Below the pieces are notes generated by a model. It saw only the letters and a program-made list of their open reading frames with translations, had not been told where the DNA came from and did no database searches. Made by a program: the position numbers and the translations under genes. This document shows positions 41,159-49,805 of a DNA stretch of 64,000 nucleotides, one piece after another. Source of the DNA: Couchioplanes caeruleus. GTDB taxonomy: Bacteria; Actinomycetota; Actinomycetes; Mycobacteriales; Micromonosporaceae. The stretch spans positions 7,746,501 to 7,810,500 of the forward strand of contig NZ_CP092183.1 of NCBI RefSeq assembly GCF_023499255.1. The letters are read 5' to 3'. Position 1 is the first letter of the stretch, and each line of letters begins with the position of its first letter.

Positions 41159-41169
41159 CTGTCCGTCAG
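41159..41169 (+). promoter_or_regulatory. CTGTCCGTCAG element at the head of the chaperone/GTPase/CHAT operon
   Basis: It ends 34 nt before ATG 41204. CTGACGG at 41144-41150 upstream can pair with its CCGTCAG end. The region is shared with the divergent membrane-protein gene. Confidence 0.5.
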
Positions 41170-41203
41170 ATGACGGCATGAGCTACGACGAGGGGAGGTC
41201 CGC

Positions 41204-41824
41204 ATGACGTCCCAGGACTCCGTGGTGGAGCCGGCGACCGGCGTGGACGATGCGGTGCCCGGGGAGAACGAGCCGGTCGCGGCCGGACCCGCCCCGGCGG
41301 AGCCGGACGTCGCTCAGCGGCTGGCCGAGCTCACCGCTGCGCTGACGGCCGTCCAGCAGGAGCTGAGGTCGGCCGACGAGCGGGCGGCGAGCCGTGAGCG
41401 GATCATCGACCGGCTCCACGAGGAGAACCAGAAACTGCGGACCGGCGAGCGGCGCCTGGTGCTCATGCCGGTCCTGACCGACCTGCAGCGGCTGCGCAAC
41501 GACCTGCTCCGCCAGGCCGCGACGATGCCACCCGAGATGAGCAGCGAGCGCGTGGCGCAGCTGCTGGAGTCGTACGCGCACTCGGTCGAACTGACCCTCG
41601 AGCGCGGTGGCGTCACACCGGTCCGGCCGCGGACCGGCGAGCCGTTCGACGGGACGAGGCACCGCCCGACCGACGTGGTCGAGGCGCCCGAGCCGGCCGC
41701 CGACGGACGCATCGCCGCCGTGCTCGCCGACGGCTACGAGGAGACGTTCTCGGGCCGCGTCCTGACCCCCGCGACCGTACGCGTCCATCGCTGGATCGAA
41801 CCCACGGAGGAACCCCATGCCTGA
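41204..41824 (+). CDS. GrpE-like nucleotide exchange factor (divergent)
   Basis: The 206-aa protein has a disordered acidic N-terminus, a long helix (LTAALTAVQQELRSADERAASRERIIDRLHEENQKL), a LMPVLTDLQRLRNDLLRQA segment like the GrpE four-helix region, and a C-terminal beta-wing pattern: GEPFDGTRHRPTDVVEA ... DGRIAAVLADGYEETFSGRVLTPATVRV. GrpE releases ADP from Hsp70. The next gene, overlapping by 8 nt, encodes Hsp70, so this is probably its dedicated exchange factor. No DnaJ-like protein is found in the operon. It is the first gene of a ten-gene operon ending at 57636. Confidence 0.8.
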   Translation: MTSQDSVVEPATGVDDAVPGENEPVAAGPAPAEPDVAQRLAELTAALTAVQQELRSADERAASRERIIDRLHEENQKLRTGERRLVLMPVLTDLQRLRNDLLRQAATMPPEMSSERVAQLLESYAHSVELTLERGGVTPVRPRTGEPFDGTRHRPTDVVEAPEPAADGRIAAVLADGYEETFSGRVLTPATVRVHRWIEPTEEPHA

Positions 41825-43499
41825 CGAAGCCACGTCGTACTTCGGTATCGACCTCGGCACGACGTACTCGGTGATCTCCTACATCGACGAGTACGGCAAG
41901 CCGGCCGTCATCCGCAACGCGTCGTCCGGCAAGGAGACGCTCCCCTCGGTCGTCTACTTCGAGTCGGCCGGCAACGTGGTGGTCGGCGAACAGGCCAAGA
42001 ACCTGGCCGTCGTGTACCCGGACAAGGTGGTGCAGCGGGTCAAGCGGGACATGGGCCGCGAGCGCAACTGGGACTTCGACGGCACCTCGTACACGCCCGA
42101 GTCGATCTCGGCGCTGATCCTCAAGCGGCTCGCGGAGGACGCCGCCGAGGAGACCGGCAAGGCCGTCGGCGACGTGGTGATCACGGTGCCGGCGTACTTC
42201 GGCATGCTCGAGCGGGAGGCGACGAAGCAGGCGGGGACGATCGCCGGGCTCAACGTGGTCGGCATCGTGCCGGAGCCGGTGGCCGCCGCGATGCAGTACG
42301 AGGTCAGCAACAGCGACTCCGAGCGCATCATCCTCGTGTACGACCTCGGCGGCGGAACGTTCGACACCACCGTGATCCGGGTCAGCGCGGACCGCATCGA
42401 CGTGCTCTGCACCGACGGCGATCAGGAGCTGGGCGGCGTCGACTGGGACGACCGGCTGGTGTCGTACCTGGTCGACGAGTTCGTCGCGAAGGCCGCGCCG
42501 GCCGACGACCCGACCGACGACCGGCAGTTCATGCAGGAGCTGCGGGAGAAGGCGGAGGACCTCAAGCGCCAGCTGTCCAATGTGAACTCGCGGACGATCC
42601 CGCTGCGCTTCGGCGGGGACGCGGCGACGATCGAGATCACCCGGGAGACGTTCGAGCAGATCACCCGCGACCTGCTCGAACGTACGCTCAGCTACACCGA
42701 CCGTACGCTCGAGAAGCTGACCAAGAAGATCAGCGTGTCCGGCGATCCGGCCCTGCGCATCGACGAGGTCCTGCTCGTCGGCGGCTCCAGCCGCATGCCG
42801 GCCGTCAAGGCCGCGCTGGAGGCCAAGTACCCGTCCTGGAAGCCCCGGCTGCACGACCCGGACCTGGCGGTCGCCAAGGGCGCGGCCCGGTACGCCCTCA
42901 CCAACGCGATCTTCAACTGGAGCAGCGAGGACGACGGCGCCGCGACCGAGCAGGAGCGCAAGCAGCGCGTGGCGGCGATCGCGGACGCCGCCAACCTGGA
43001 TCCGGCGATGCTGGCCAAGGTCGCGAAGAAGGAGATCACCACCGTCCTGCCGAAGGCGTTCGGGGTGCGGATGGTGGACACCACGAAGCCCGGCTGGGAC
43101 CGCGACATCGAGGCGGCGAGCTACATCCAGCACCTCGTGCACGCCGATCAGTCCCTGCCGACCGAGCAGCGGATCGCCGCGGGCACGGTGCAGGCCGATC
43201 AGCGCGAGGTGCAGGTCGAGATCTACGAGCAGGCCGGCGGTGAGGAGAGCCGGGAGATGTCCGCCAACAAGCCGGTCGACAAGGGCGCGGGTTCCATCAC
43301 CGGCCTGCCGCCGCAGCTGCCGGTGAACTCACCGATCGACGTCGTGATGAACGTCGATCGGGGCGGCATCCTGAAGGTCACCGCCACCGAGCCGACGAGC
43401 GGCCTGAACCTGCGCATCGAGGTGCAGGTCAGCGTGCTCTCCGACGAAGAGGTGCAGAAGGCCACCGCCGCCGTCTCCGCCATCGCGGTGAGGTCCTGA
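41817..43499 (+). CDS. Hsp70-family protein 1 (DnaK-like, short C-terminus)
   Basis: The 560-aa protein has the full actin-fold ATPase: FGIDLGTTYSVISY (phosphate 1), VPAYFGMLEREATKQAG (connect 1), VYDLGGGTFDTTVI (phosphate 2), VLLVGGSSRMPAV (adenosine). A substrate-binding beta domain follows (about 415-545: VLPKAFGVRM, QVEIYEQAGGEESREM). The helical lid of DnaK is absent, so binding and release probably differ from housekeeping DnaK. Residues about 375-405 are an insert between the domains. It overlaps the GrpE-like gene and is followed after 4 nt by the FN3-type gene. Confidence 0.93.
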   Translation: MPDEATSYFGIDLGTTYSVISYIDEYGKPAVIRNASSGKETLPSVVYFESAGNVVVGEQAKNLAVVYPDKVVQRVKRDMGRERNWDFDGTSYTPESISALILKRLAEDAAEETGKAVGDVVITVPAYFGMLEREATKQAGTIAGLNVVGIVPEPVAAAMQYEVSNSDSERIILVYDLGGGTFDTTVIRVSADRIDVLCTDGDQELGGVDWDDRLVSYLVDEFVAKAAPADDPTDDRQFMQELREKAEDLKRQLSNVNSRTIPLRFGGDAATIEITRETFEQITRDLLERTLSYTDRTLEKLTKKISVSGDPALRIDEVLLVGGSSRMPAVKAALEAKYPSWKPRLHDPDLAVAKGAARYALTNAIFNWSSEDDGAATEQERKQRVAAIADAANLDPAMLAKVAKKEITTVLPKAFGVRMVDTTKPGWDRDIEAASYIQHLVHADQSLPTEQRIAAGTVQADQREVQVEIYEQAGGEESREMSANKPVDKGAGSITGLPPQLPVNSPIDVVMNVDRGGILKVTATEPTSGLNLRIEVQVSVLSDEEVQKATAAVSAIAVRS

Positions 43500-43503
43500 G
43501 CCG

Positions 43504-46197
43504 ATGGTCTTCGACCAGCGCCGCTACGAGGAAGACGTCATCAAGCCGATGCGGAGCCAGAAGGGTCCGCTGACCGACGACGACCTCCTGCGCCGGTACG
43601 CCATCGAGCCCGGGCTCACCGACGCCGCGGAGCTCAAGCAGCACCTGCGGAAGCTGCGGACGTACTGGAACCAGACCGCCAGCCTGCCCACCGGCCTCGG
43701 CCAGGTGTGCAAGCGGCTGATGGCCGCCGACGAGGACCTGAAGAAGCGCCCGGACGCCCGGCTGGAGGATCCGGCCTGGTGGGCGGGCGTACGGACGGCG
43801 AAGGCGAACCGGGCACGGCAGGCGGTCGGCGACCTCGCGAACGAGCTCAAGGACGCGTTCGGTTCCCTGGGCAGCGTCACCCGTACGCAGGTCAACGGGG
43901 TTGCGAAGCAGTACCCGCAGCTGGACCCGGCGGACATCGACGCCGCCGTACGGCAGGCCGGCCTGCGCGTGCTCGACGTCGTCGACCTGCCGGAGTCCAG
44001 CGGGCTCGACCGGGCGGCGTACCGGGCGCTGGCGCAGCGGCTGCACGAGGTCGGTGCGCCGACCATCGTCCAGTTGCTGCACCCCGACCTGAACCGGCCG
44101 TACGCGCTGGTCCAGGCGTTCACCGTCAACGGCCGCCCGGAGCTGCGGCTGGACGAGGCGACGCTGAAGACCCGGATCAAGGAGGCGGACACCGCGGCCG
44201 ACTCGCCGATCCTGCGGGGCCGCCGGGCGGCGCTGCGGTTGCTGCAGACCGGCGTCGGAGCCGGCGCCGACCTGCGCGTCGTGGCGCTCTACCAGGTCGT
44301 CGAGGCGCTGCTGGAGAGCCGCGGCGACAACCTGGTCGACGCCTTCCTCATCCGGGTGGCGACCCGGCTCGGGCTGACCCAGGAGGACGCCGAGCTCATC
44401 GTGGCCAGCCTGCCGAGCGGCCGCACCGGCGGCTCGTCGGGCGCGGTGGCGATCCGCGACATGCTGGCGTCCGGTCAGCTGCGAGCCGCTCAGGGCGCGC
44501 TGGGCGGGCTGGCCGCCACCGACCCGGAACGGGCCGGGATCGTCGCGGAGATCGCTCAGCTCGAGGCCAAGCTGGCCACCCTGCTCAACGACGCCGAGCA
44601 GGCGCTGCGCGACCGCCGGGAGGACGAGGCCGAGCGGCTGATCCTGGCGGCGCGCCGGATCGCCGAGGACGACGAGGCCGTGCAGATGCGGTACGCGCGG
44701 CTGCCCATGCCGCCGGCGCGTGATGTGCGGGTGGTGGTGGCCGGCACGGTCGTCCAGCTCGACTGGCAACCGCCGGCGTCCGCGATGAGCGACATCCGCT
44801 ACCGCGTCGTGCGGCGGCTCGACGCGGACCCCGGCGGACCGCAGGACGGCACCAAGGTCGGCGAGACCGGCGACACCTCGCTGACGGACAGCCGGCCGCC
44901 GGTGGGACGGGACCTGCACTACGCGGTGTTCGCGAGCGGCAACGGCGGGGCGGTGTGGTCGCGGTCGGCCACCGGCACCGCACGGCTCGTACCCGAGGTC
45001 GCCGACGCCACGGTCCGCCCCGGCACCGACCGGATCACCCTGACCTGGCAGGCGCACCCGGACGTGGCCGAGGTGCGGGTCCGGCGCACCGAGGGCCGCC
45101 CGCCCCGCGGCACCGGCGACGGCGTCGGCATCCCGGCCGGGCGTGACACGCTGGTGGACCGGCAGCTGCGCGAGGGCGTCGAGTACTTCTACGGGCTGGT
45201 CGCCGTCTACCACGACGATCAGCGCCGCGAGGTGCTGTCCCGGATGACCGTGGTCTCCGGCTCGCCACAGGCCGAGGCGCGCCCGCTCGGCAATCTCCAG
45301 GTCGAGCCGGTCCGGCGCCGCGGCACCTCGGTCCAGGTCCGGCTGACCTGGCCCGCGGACGCCGGCACGGTCCGCGTGCGCTACGCGCCCGGACCCCCCG
45401 CCTGGGACTTCGGCGCGGTGGTCACCCCCGCCGAGGCCGCCCGGTACGGTCGCGAGCTGCCGGGACTGCCTGAGGTGTACGGGCGCGAGTGCGTGCTGGA
45501 AGCCGACGTGCCGGCCGGGCCGCAGCTGTACGTGCCGTTCACCACGGGACCGTCCGGCCTGGTGGTCGGCCGTCCCGTGCACGGCGGGCACGCGGAGCCG
45601 GTACGGGCGCTGCAGACCCGGCGTACCGGCGAGCGGGTCACCGTCACGTGGGTGTGGCCCGAGGAGGCCGGCGTGGCGGAGGTGCTGTGGGAACGCCCGG
45701 ACGCGCCGACGGAGACGCGACGGGTCACCCGGGCCGCGTACGTGGACGGCGACGGGTGCGTGCTCGTCGTCGGCGCGGCCGGCGGCACGGTCTCCGTACG
45801 GGCGATCACCGCGGGCCCGGCGGGAGAGGCCCGCTCGGACGCCGTGACGCAGGCGGTGAGCGGCCGGGCCATCGAGGTGCGCTACTCGATCCGCCGGCCG
45901 TCCGGCTTCAAGGAGCGCTACTCGCGGCAGCGCGACCTGGAGATCGTCACCGACCAGGACTGCGCCGACCTGGACCTCGCCGTGGTGGTGGCACCGGGCC
46001 CGGTCATGCCGCTGGCGGTACTGCCGGAGATCGTCGCCGAGCGGTTCGCCGGCCTGGCGCCGCGCCGGGGCGTGCCGATGCCGCTGTCCTTCACCGTTCC
46101 CAAGACCGCGAAGCCGTACTGGATCCGCGTCTTCGCCACCCGTCCCGACAACGTGACGGTCATCGACCCGCCCATCGCCGAGCTGAAGGTGTCGTGA
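43504..46197 (+). CDS. Large protein with C-terminal FN3-like repeats, Hsp70 partner
   Basis: The 897-aa protein has a helical N-terminal half (residues 1-395: RRYEEDVIKPMRSQKG; repeated KQ/LRKLRTYW-type segments; VVEALLESRGDNLVDAFLIRVA) and at least four fibronectin-III-like beta repeats (about 400-490, 495-590, 595-700, 705-800, each with a V.LTW strand), then a final beta domain. I do not know the family for the N-terminal half. It sits between Hsp70 and the zinc-ribbon GTPase with 4-nt spacing and an overlapping stop/start. A scaffold, co-chaperone or sensor role is plausible but unproven. No signal peptide is seen, so the FN3-like domains are probably cytoplasmic. Confidence 0.75.
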   Translation: MVFDQRRYEEDVIKPMRSQKGPLTDDDLLRRYAIEPGLTDAAELKQHLRKLRTYWNQTASLPTGLGQVCKRLMAADEDLKKRPDARLEDPAWWAGVRTAKANRARQAVGDLANELKDAFGSLGSVTRTQVNGVAKQYPQLDPADIDAAVRQAGLRVLDVVDLPESSGLDRAAYRALAQRLHEVGAPTIVQLLHPDLNRPYALVQAFTVNGRPELRLDEATLKTRIKEADTAADSPILRGRRAALRLLQTGVGAGADLRVVALYQVVEALLESRGDNLVDAFLIRVATRLGLTQEDAELIVASLPSGRTGGSSGAVAIRDMLASGQLRAAQGALGGLAATDPERAGIVAEIAQLEAKLATLLNDAEQALRDRREDEAERLILAARRIAEDDEAVQMRYARLPMPPARDVRVVVAGTVVQLDWQPPASAMSDIRYRVVRRLDADPGGPQDGTKVGETGDTSLTDSRPPVGRDLHYAVFASGNGGAVWSRSATGTARLVPEVADATVRPGTDRITLTWQAHPDVAEVRVRRTEGRPPRGTGDGVGIPAGRDTLVDRQLREGVEYFYGLVAVYHDDQRREVLSRMTVVSGSPQAEARPLGNLQVEPVRRRGTSVQVRLTWPADAGTVRVRYAPGPPAWDFGAVVTPAEAARYGRELPGLPEVYGRECVLEADVPAGPQLYVPFTTGPSGLVVGRPVHGGHAEPVRALQTRRTGERVTVTWVWPEEAGVAEVLWERPDAPTETRRVTRAAYVDGDGCVLVVGAAGGTVSVRAITAGPAGEARSDAVTQAVSGRAIEVRYSIRRPSGFKERYSRQRDLEIVTDQDCADLDLAVVVAPGPVMPLAVLPEIVAERFAGLAPRRGVPMPLSFTVPKTAKPYWIRVFATRPDNVTVIDPPIAELKVS

Positions 46198-47378
46198 TGA
46201 GCCGACTCGCCTGCCCCTATTGCTACCAACGGATCGACGGCAGCCGCCTCTGGTATCAGTGCACCGGCCGCGGTTCACCGGGCCGCAAGGGCTGCACCCC
46301 GGCCAAGGACGAGGCGCGCGCGACGCTGACCGGCTTCCGGGAGCCGGTGCGCCCGTCGTTCCCGCCGACCTCGAAGGTGTCGTTCGGCCCGTCCAAGGCG
46401 AACTGCCCGACGTGCGGGGCGGAGAGCGGCATCCGGGCGTGCCCGAAGTGCCACACGCCCCTGTCGTCCAACTTCGGCGCGAGCGAGAGCCCGCTGATCG
46501 CGATGGTGGGCGCCAAGGGCACCGGCAAGACCGTCTTCCTGACGGTCCTGGCGCACGAGCTGCTGAACGGCCTGCGCCGGCGCTTCGGTGCCGACGTCCG
46601 CATGACCGGTGTCGATCGGCAGGCACTCATCGGCGGGTTCGTCGGCGAGGTCTTCTCGGGTCAGCAACTGATGCCGCAGACCGCGGCCACCGTGGACGGC
46701 CGGCAGGCCCCCACGGTGTTCGAATGGCGCCAGCAGCATCGGGTCGCCAACATGCTCAACCGCTTCCGGACCACGTTCCTGTCGTTCTACGACACCGCCG
46801 GCGAGGATCTGAACAGCAGCGACAAGACCCACGACCTCACCTACCTGGGCGCCGCCGACGCGCTGATCCTGCTGCTCGACCCGTTCATGATCCAGCAGGC
46901 CCGGAATCAGATCCAGCTGCCCAAGGAGGCGGTGCGGTCCGAACAGCCGGCGATCGACGTGCTGAACCGGGTCACCGAGAAGCTGCGGGTGCAGCACAAC
47001 ATCAAGTCGAGCAAGCGCATCAGGATCCCGGTCGCGGTGGCGTTCGCCAAGATCGACGCCTTCTTCGACGTGCTCGGACCGGACCACCCGTTGCTGCGGG
47101 TCCCCGCACAGTCCGGACCGTACGACGAGACCGCCGGCCAGGACACCCACGAGCAGGTCAAGGCGCTGCTGCACCAGTGGGGAGCGGACGACATCGACAC
47201 CCACCTCGAGTACAACTACGCCAACTTCCGGTACTTCGCGGTGTCCGCGCTCGGTTCCCCGCCGGACTACGCGAGCAGCACCATCGACGCGCGGGGGGTC
47301 CATCCGTTCCGGGTCGCCGAGCCGTTGCTGTGGCTGCTCAGCCAGTTCAACGTGGTCCCCCGCCAGAGGCAGCGATGA
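46197..47378 (+). CDS. Zinc-ribbon GTPase (TRAFAC / double-GTPase system type)
   Basis: The 393-aa protein starts at ATG 46197, sharing one base with the previous stop. Two zinc ribbons lie in the N-terminus (CPYC ... C near residues 6-33; CPTC ... CPKC at 70-85). A P-loop follows, GAKGTGKT (residues 105-112), then an SFYDTAGED switch-II motif near residue 200 and an AKID specificity-type motif near residue 285. The C-terminal part has NYANFRYFAVSALGSPP. GTPases of this type occur with GAP1-like proteins and a second GTPase in predicted actinobacterial conflict systems; here both partners follow at once. It is translationally coupled (ATGA) to the GAP1-like gene. Confidence 0.85.
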   Translation: MSRLACPYCYQRIDGSRLWYQCTGRGSPGRKGCTPAKDEARATLTGFREPVRPSFPPTSKVSFGPSKANCPTCGAESGIRACPKCHTPLSSNFGASESPLIAMVGAKGTGKTVFLTVLAHELLNGLRRRFGADVRMTGVDRQALIGGFVGEVFSGQQLMPQTAATVDGRQAPTVFEWRQQHRVANMLNRFRTTFLSFYDTAGEDLNSSDKTHDLTYLGAADALILLLDPFMIQQARNQIQLPKEAVRSEQPAIDVLNRVTEKLRVQHNIKSSKRIRIPVAVAFAKIDAFFDVLGPDHPLLRVPAQSGPYDETAGQDTHEQVKALLHQWGADDIDTHLEYNYANFRYFAVSALGSPPDYASSTIDARGVHPFRVAEPLLWLLSQFNVVPRQRQR

Positions 47379-49804
47379 GCACCGGCGACGACGTCGCGTT
47401 CGAGACGCTGATCTACACCGACTGCGTACCGGGGCAGGGCCTTCAGGGCACCGCCGGCCTGCAGTTCCAGGCCCGTTCGCCCGGCGCCGACCGCGCGGCC
47501 ATGTCGCTCGTGCAGGGCGCCGACCTCTACGAGCCACCGGCCTCCTGGATGCGGGACCGCCGGCCGCTCGACGACTATCCCCCGTCCTTCGCGCACGCCT
47601 ACGACACCGTGTACGCCACGGCCGCCGGGGTCTACCTCGGCCGGGAGGCCAACGGCGGCCGGGAGGGCAACCAGCTGACCCATGCGATCGTCACCGCCGA
47701 CCCGGCGAGCTACCTGCTGCACCGGCCGGCTCAGTTGTTCGGAGCGCCGTTCTGGCTGAAGCAGCCCGCACCCACCACCGAATGCGAGCCGGTGCGGCAC
47801 CCGTGGGAGCCCGGACCGTTCGACATCGAGGCGGCCAGGGCGCTGGTGACGGAGAACCCGCGTGGGACCGAACTGCTCGACCGGCTGCTGACGAGCCTGC
47901 TGGCGCTGAACGGGACGGACGGCCGCCGGGTGCTGTTCATCAGCGAGGACGCCGGGGAGGTGCTGCGCTGGATCAGCACCGCCACACTGCTGCTGCCCCA
48001 GGAACAGGCGCTGAAGATCGGGTTCAAGGTCTTCACCACCAACCCCGCGTACGCGACCCAGCCGGTCGTCGCGGTGCACCCCGGCTGGGACAGCACCGCG
48101 GTGACCGTCGAGGACGACGGCGGGTATGCGGTGTTCGACCTGACCCGCAACGAGTCCAGCAAGGTGCCGGCCGACCCGCGGGCCCAGCGCTGGGTGCGGC
48201 TCCTGCTCGACGAGGACCCGTACGACGTGCTCGACATGGTGGAGACCGCGGCGGCAACCGGACGCGAGAACCCGGACGAGGCATTCGAGCTGGCCCGGCT
48301 CATGGTGCTGCACGGCCCGCGGTTGTCGCAGCACGACGCCCGGATCGCGGTGTCGTGGCTGAAGACCACGCCGGCGACGGTGCTCAGGCCGTCGCGGGAG
48401 AAACTGATCGACAAGCTCCTCGACGACGTCACGCAGTGGCCCGAGGACATCCTCCGCGACCTGGACGAGATCGCGCGCAGCGGCCAGACCGACCCGTCGC
48501 GGCCGCCCCAGGTACGCGTCGCGCTGATCAGCGCCGAGCTGGACCGGGCCGCCCGTCAGGGCACCGCGTCGACGATCGAGCTCGGCGCCCTGCCCCCGGG
48601 TGCCTGGCAGGACCAGCACACCGCACAGTGCGAGAGCCTGGTGGTGCAGGAGCTGCAGGCCGTCCGTGATCCGCGCATGTTCGACGCGGTCCTGAAGGTG
48701 GCGCACCGCTTCCGCCTGACCGCGCGCGTCGACGACGCCGCCGAGGCGAGCCGTGCGTTCATCCGCGCCTGGGCCGACCACCCGGAGCTGGACCTGTCCC
48801 CCGGCTCGTGGGGCACGGCGGAACGTCCGCTGCTGGACGACCTCCGGTCCGAGCTGACCCGGCGGGTACGCGACGGGCACGGCGACGAGGTCGGCGACGC
48901 CTGGTGGAACCTGCTCCGGGTACCCATGCCGATGTCGGACGATCCGCTCGACGCCGCCCTGTTCGCGGCCAAGATGGTCCACTCCGGCTCGGCCGCCCGC
49001 GCATCCCTCATCGAGAAGCTGGTGACGCACGCGCTGGGCACGGCGCCGGAGAACCGGGCCGGGACCGTCGAGCGGACCCTGTCCACACTGTGGAGCCGGG
49101 TGCCACCCAGCCTGGACGAGTACCGGCAGGTGGCGCAGTTGTTGCCGAACGGCTTCGCGCTGCCGCCCGCGCTGGCCCGTCTGCTGGTCGAGGCCATCCT
49201 GGCGGGCAGCGATCCGGTCCGGCACGAACACCTCGACGTGCTGCGCAGCCTGTACGACAAGGAGCTGATCGCGCGCACCGAGCGGGTGGAACGCGTCGTG
49301 CACAGCGACGAGGATCTGCGCGCGGTCCACGAGCGGCTGCCCACCGCGGACGTGCAGCAACTGAGCGAGTTCCCCCGCATCGTCAGCTACAGCGTCATGC
49401 CGGTACGGCACGTCTGGGCACGCGAGCTCACCGAGGCGATGCTCAAGGTCAAGCACCCGGTCAGCAGCGACCGGCTGCTCAAGCAGATACCGGCGGAGTA
49501 TCACCGCCCCTACCTGCGCGAGCTGCTGGGCCGGCTGCGCAAGCCGGCCGACGTGGTGCCGGCGGTGGTCGCGTACCAGTTGGCCGGCGCGGACTTCCTC
49601 GGACCCGAGCGCCGCGAGGAGTGCCTCGCCTTGGTGCAGCACTGGGTTCGCAAGGCCAACGAGAAGCAACGCAAACAGGCCACCGCGCTGGTACTGCAGA
49701 TCGCGTCGCGGGACCGGCAGCGCGAATGGACGGCGATGCTCGAGAGCCGCGACGAGGGACGGTCCTGGAAGCCGACCACGTGGCTGCGGAAGGCGGAGGG
49801 CTGA
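47375..49804 (+). CDS. GTPase-associated protein 1 (GAP1)-like protein
   Basis: The 809-aa protein begins with FETLIYTDCVPGQGLQGTAGLQFQARSPGADRAAM, followed by PPSFAHAYDTVYATAAGVYLGREANGGREGNQLTHAIV and RPAQLFGAPFW. These are the hallmark of the GAP1 N-terminal domain known from bacterial conflict GTPase systems. A middle domain with FTTNPAYATQPVVAVHPGW follows (about 220-330), then a long helical region to the end. It has no known catalytic motif; in the predicted systems it modulates or is modulated by the paired GTPases. It overlaps the previous gene by 4 nt and the next starts 1 nt after its stop. Confidence 0.82.
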   Translation: MSTGDDVAFETLIYTDCVPGQGLQGTAGLQFQARSPGADRAAMSLVQGADLYEPPASWMRDRRPLDDYPPSFAHAYDTVYATAAGVYLGREANGGREGNQLTHAIVTADPASYLLHRPAQLFGAPFWLKQPAPTTECEPVRHPWEPGPFDIEAARALVTENPRGTELLDRLLTSLLALNGTDGRRVLFISEDAGEVLRWISTATLLLPQEQALKIGFKVFTTNPAYATQPVVAVHPGWDSTAVTVEDDGGYAVFDLTRNESSKVPADPRAQRWVRLLLDEDPYDVLDMVETAAATGRENPDEAFELARLMVLHGPRLSQHDARIAVSWLKTTPATVLRPSREKLIDKLLDDVTQWPEDILRDLDEIARSGQTDPSRPPQVRVALISAELDRAARQGTASTIELGALPPGAWQDQHTAQCESLVVQELQAVRDPRMFDAVLKVAHRFRLTARVDDAAEASRAFIRAWADHPELDLSPGSWGTAERPLLDDLRSELTRRVRDGHGDEVGDAWWNLLRVPMPMSDDPLDAALFAAKMVHSGSAARASLIEKLVTHALGTAPENRAGTVERTLSTLWSRVPPSLDEYRQVAQLLPNGFALPPALARLLVEAILAGSDPVRHEHLDVLRSLYDKELIARTERVERVVHSDEDLRAVHERLPTADVQQLSEFPRIVSYSVMPVRHVWARELTEAMLKVKHPVSSDRLLKQIPAEYHRPYLRELLGRLRKPADVVPAVVAYQLAGADFLGPERREECLALVQHWVRKANEKQRKQATALVLQIASRDRQREWTAMLESRDEGRSWKPTTWLRKAEG

Positions 49805-49805
49805 C

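Noticed and set aside
46220..49804. Long plus-strand frame (about 1190 codons) across the GTPase and GAP1-like genes
   Set aside because: Out-of-frame shadow that spans two clearly conserved coupled genes; composition is Arg/Gly/Pro-rich.
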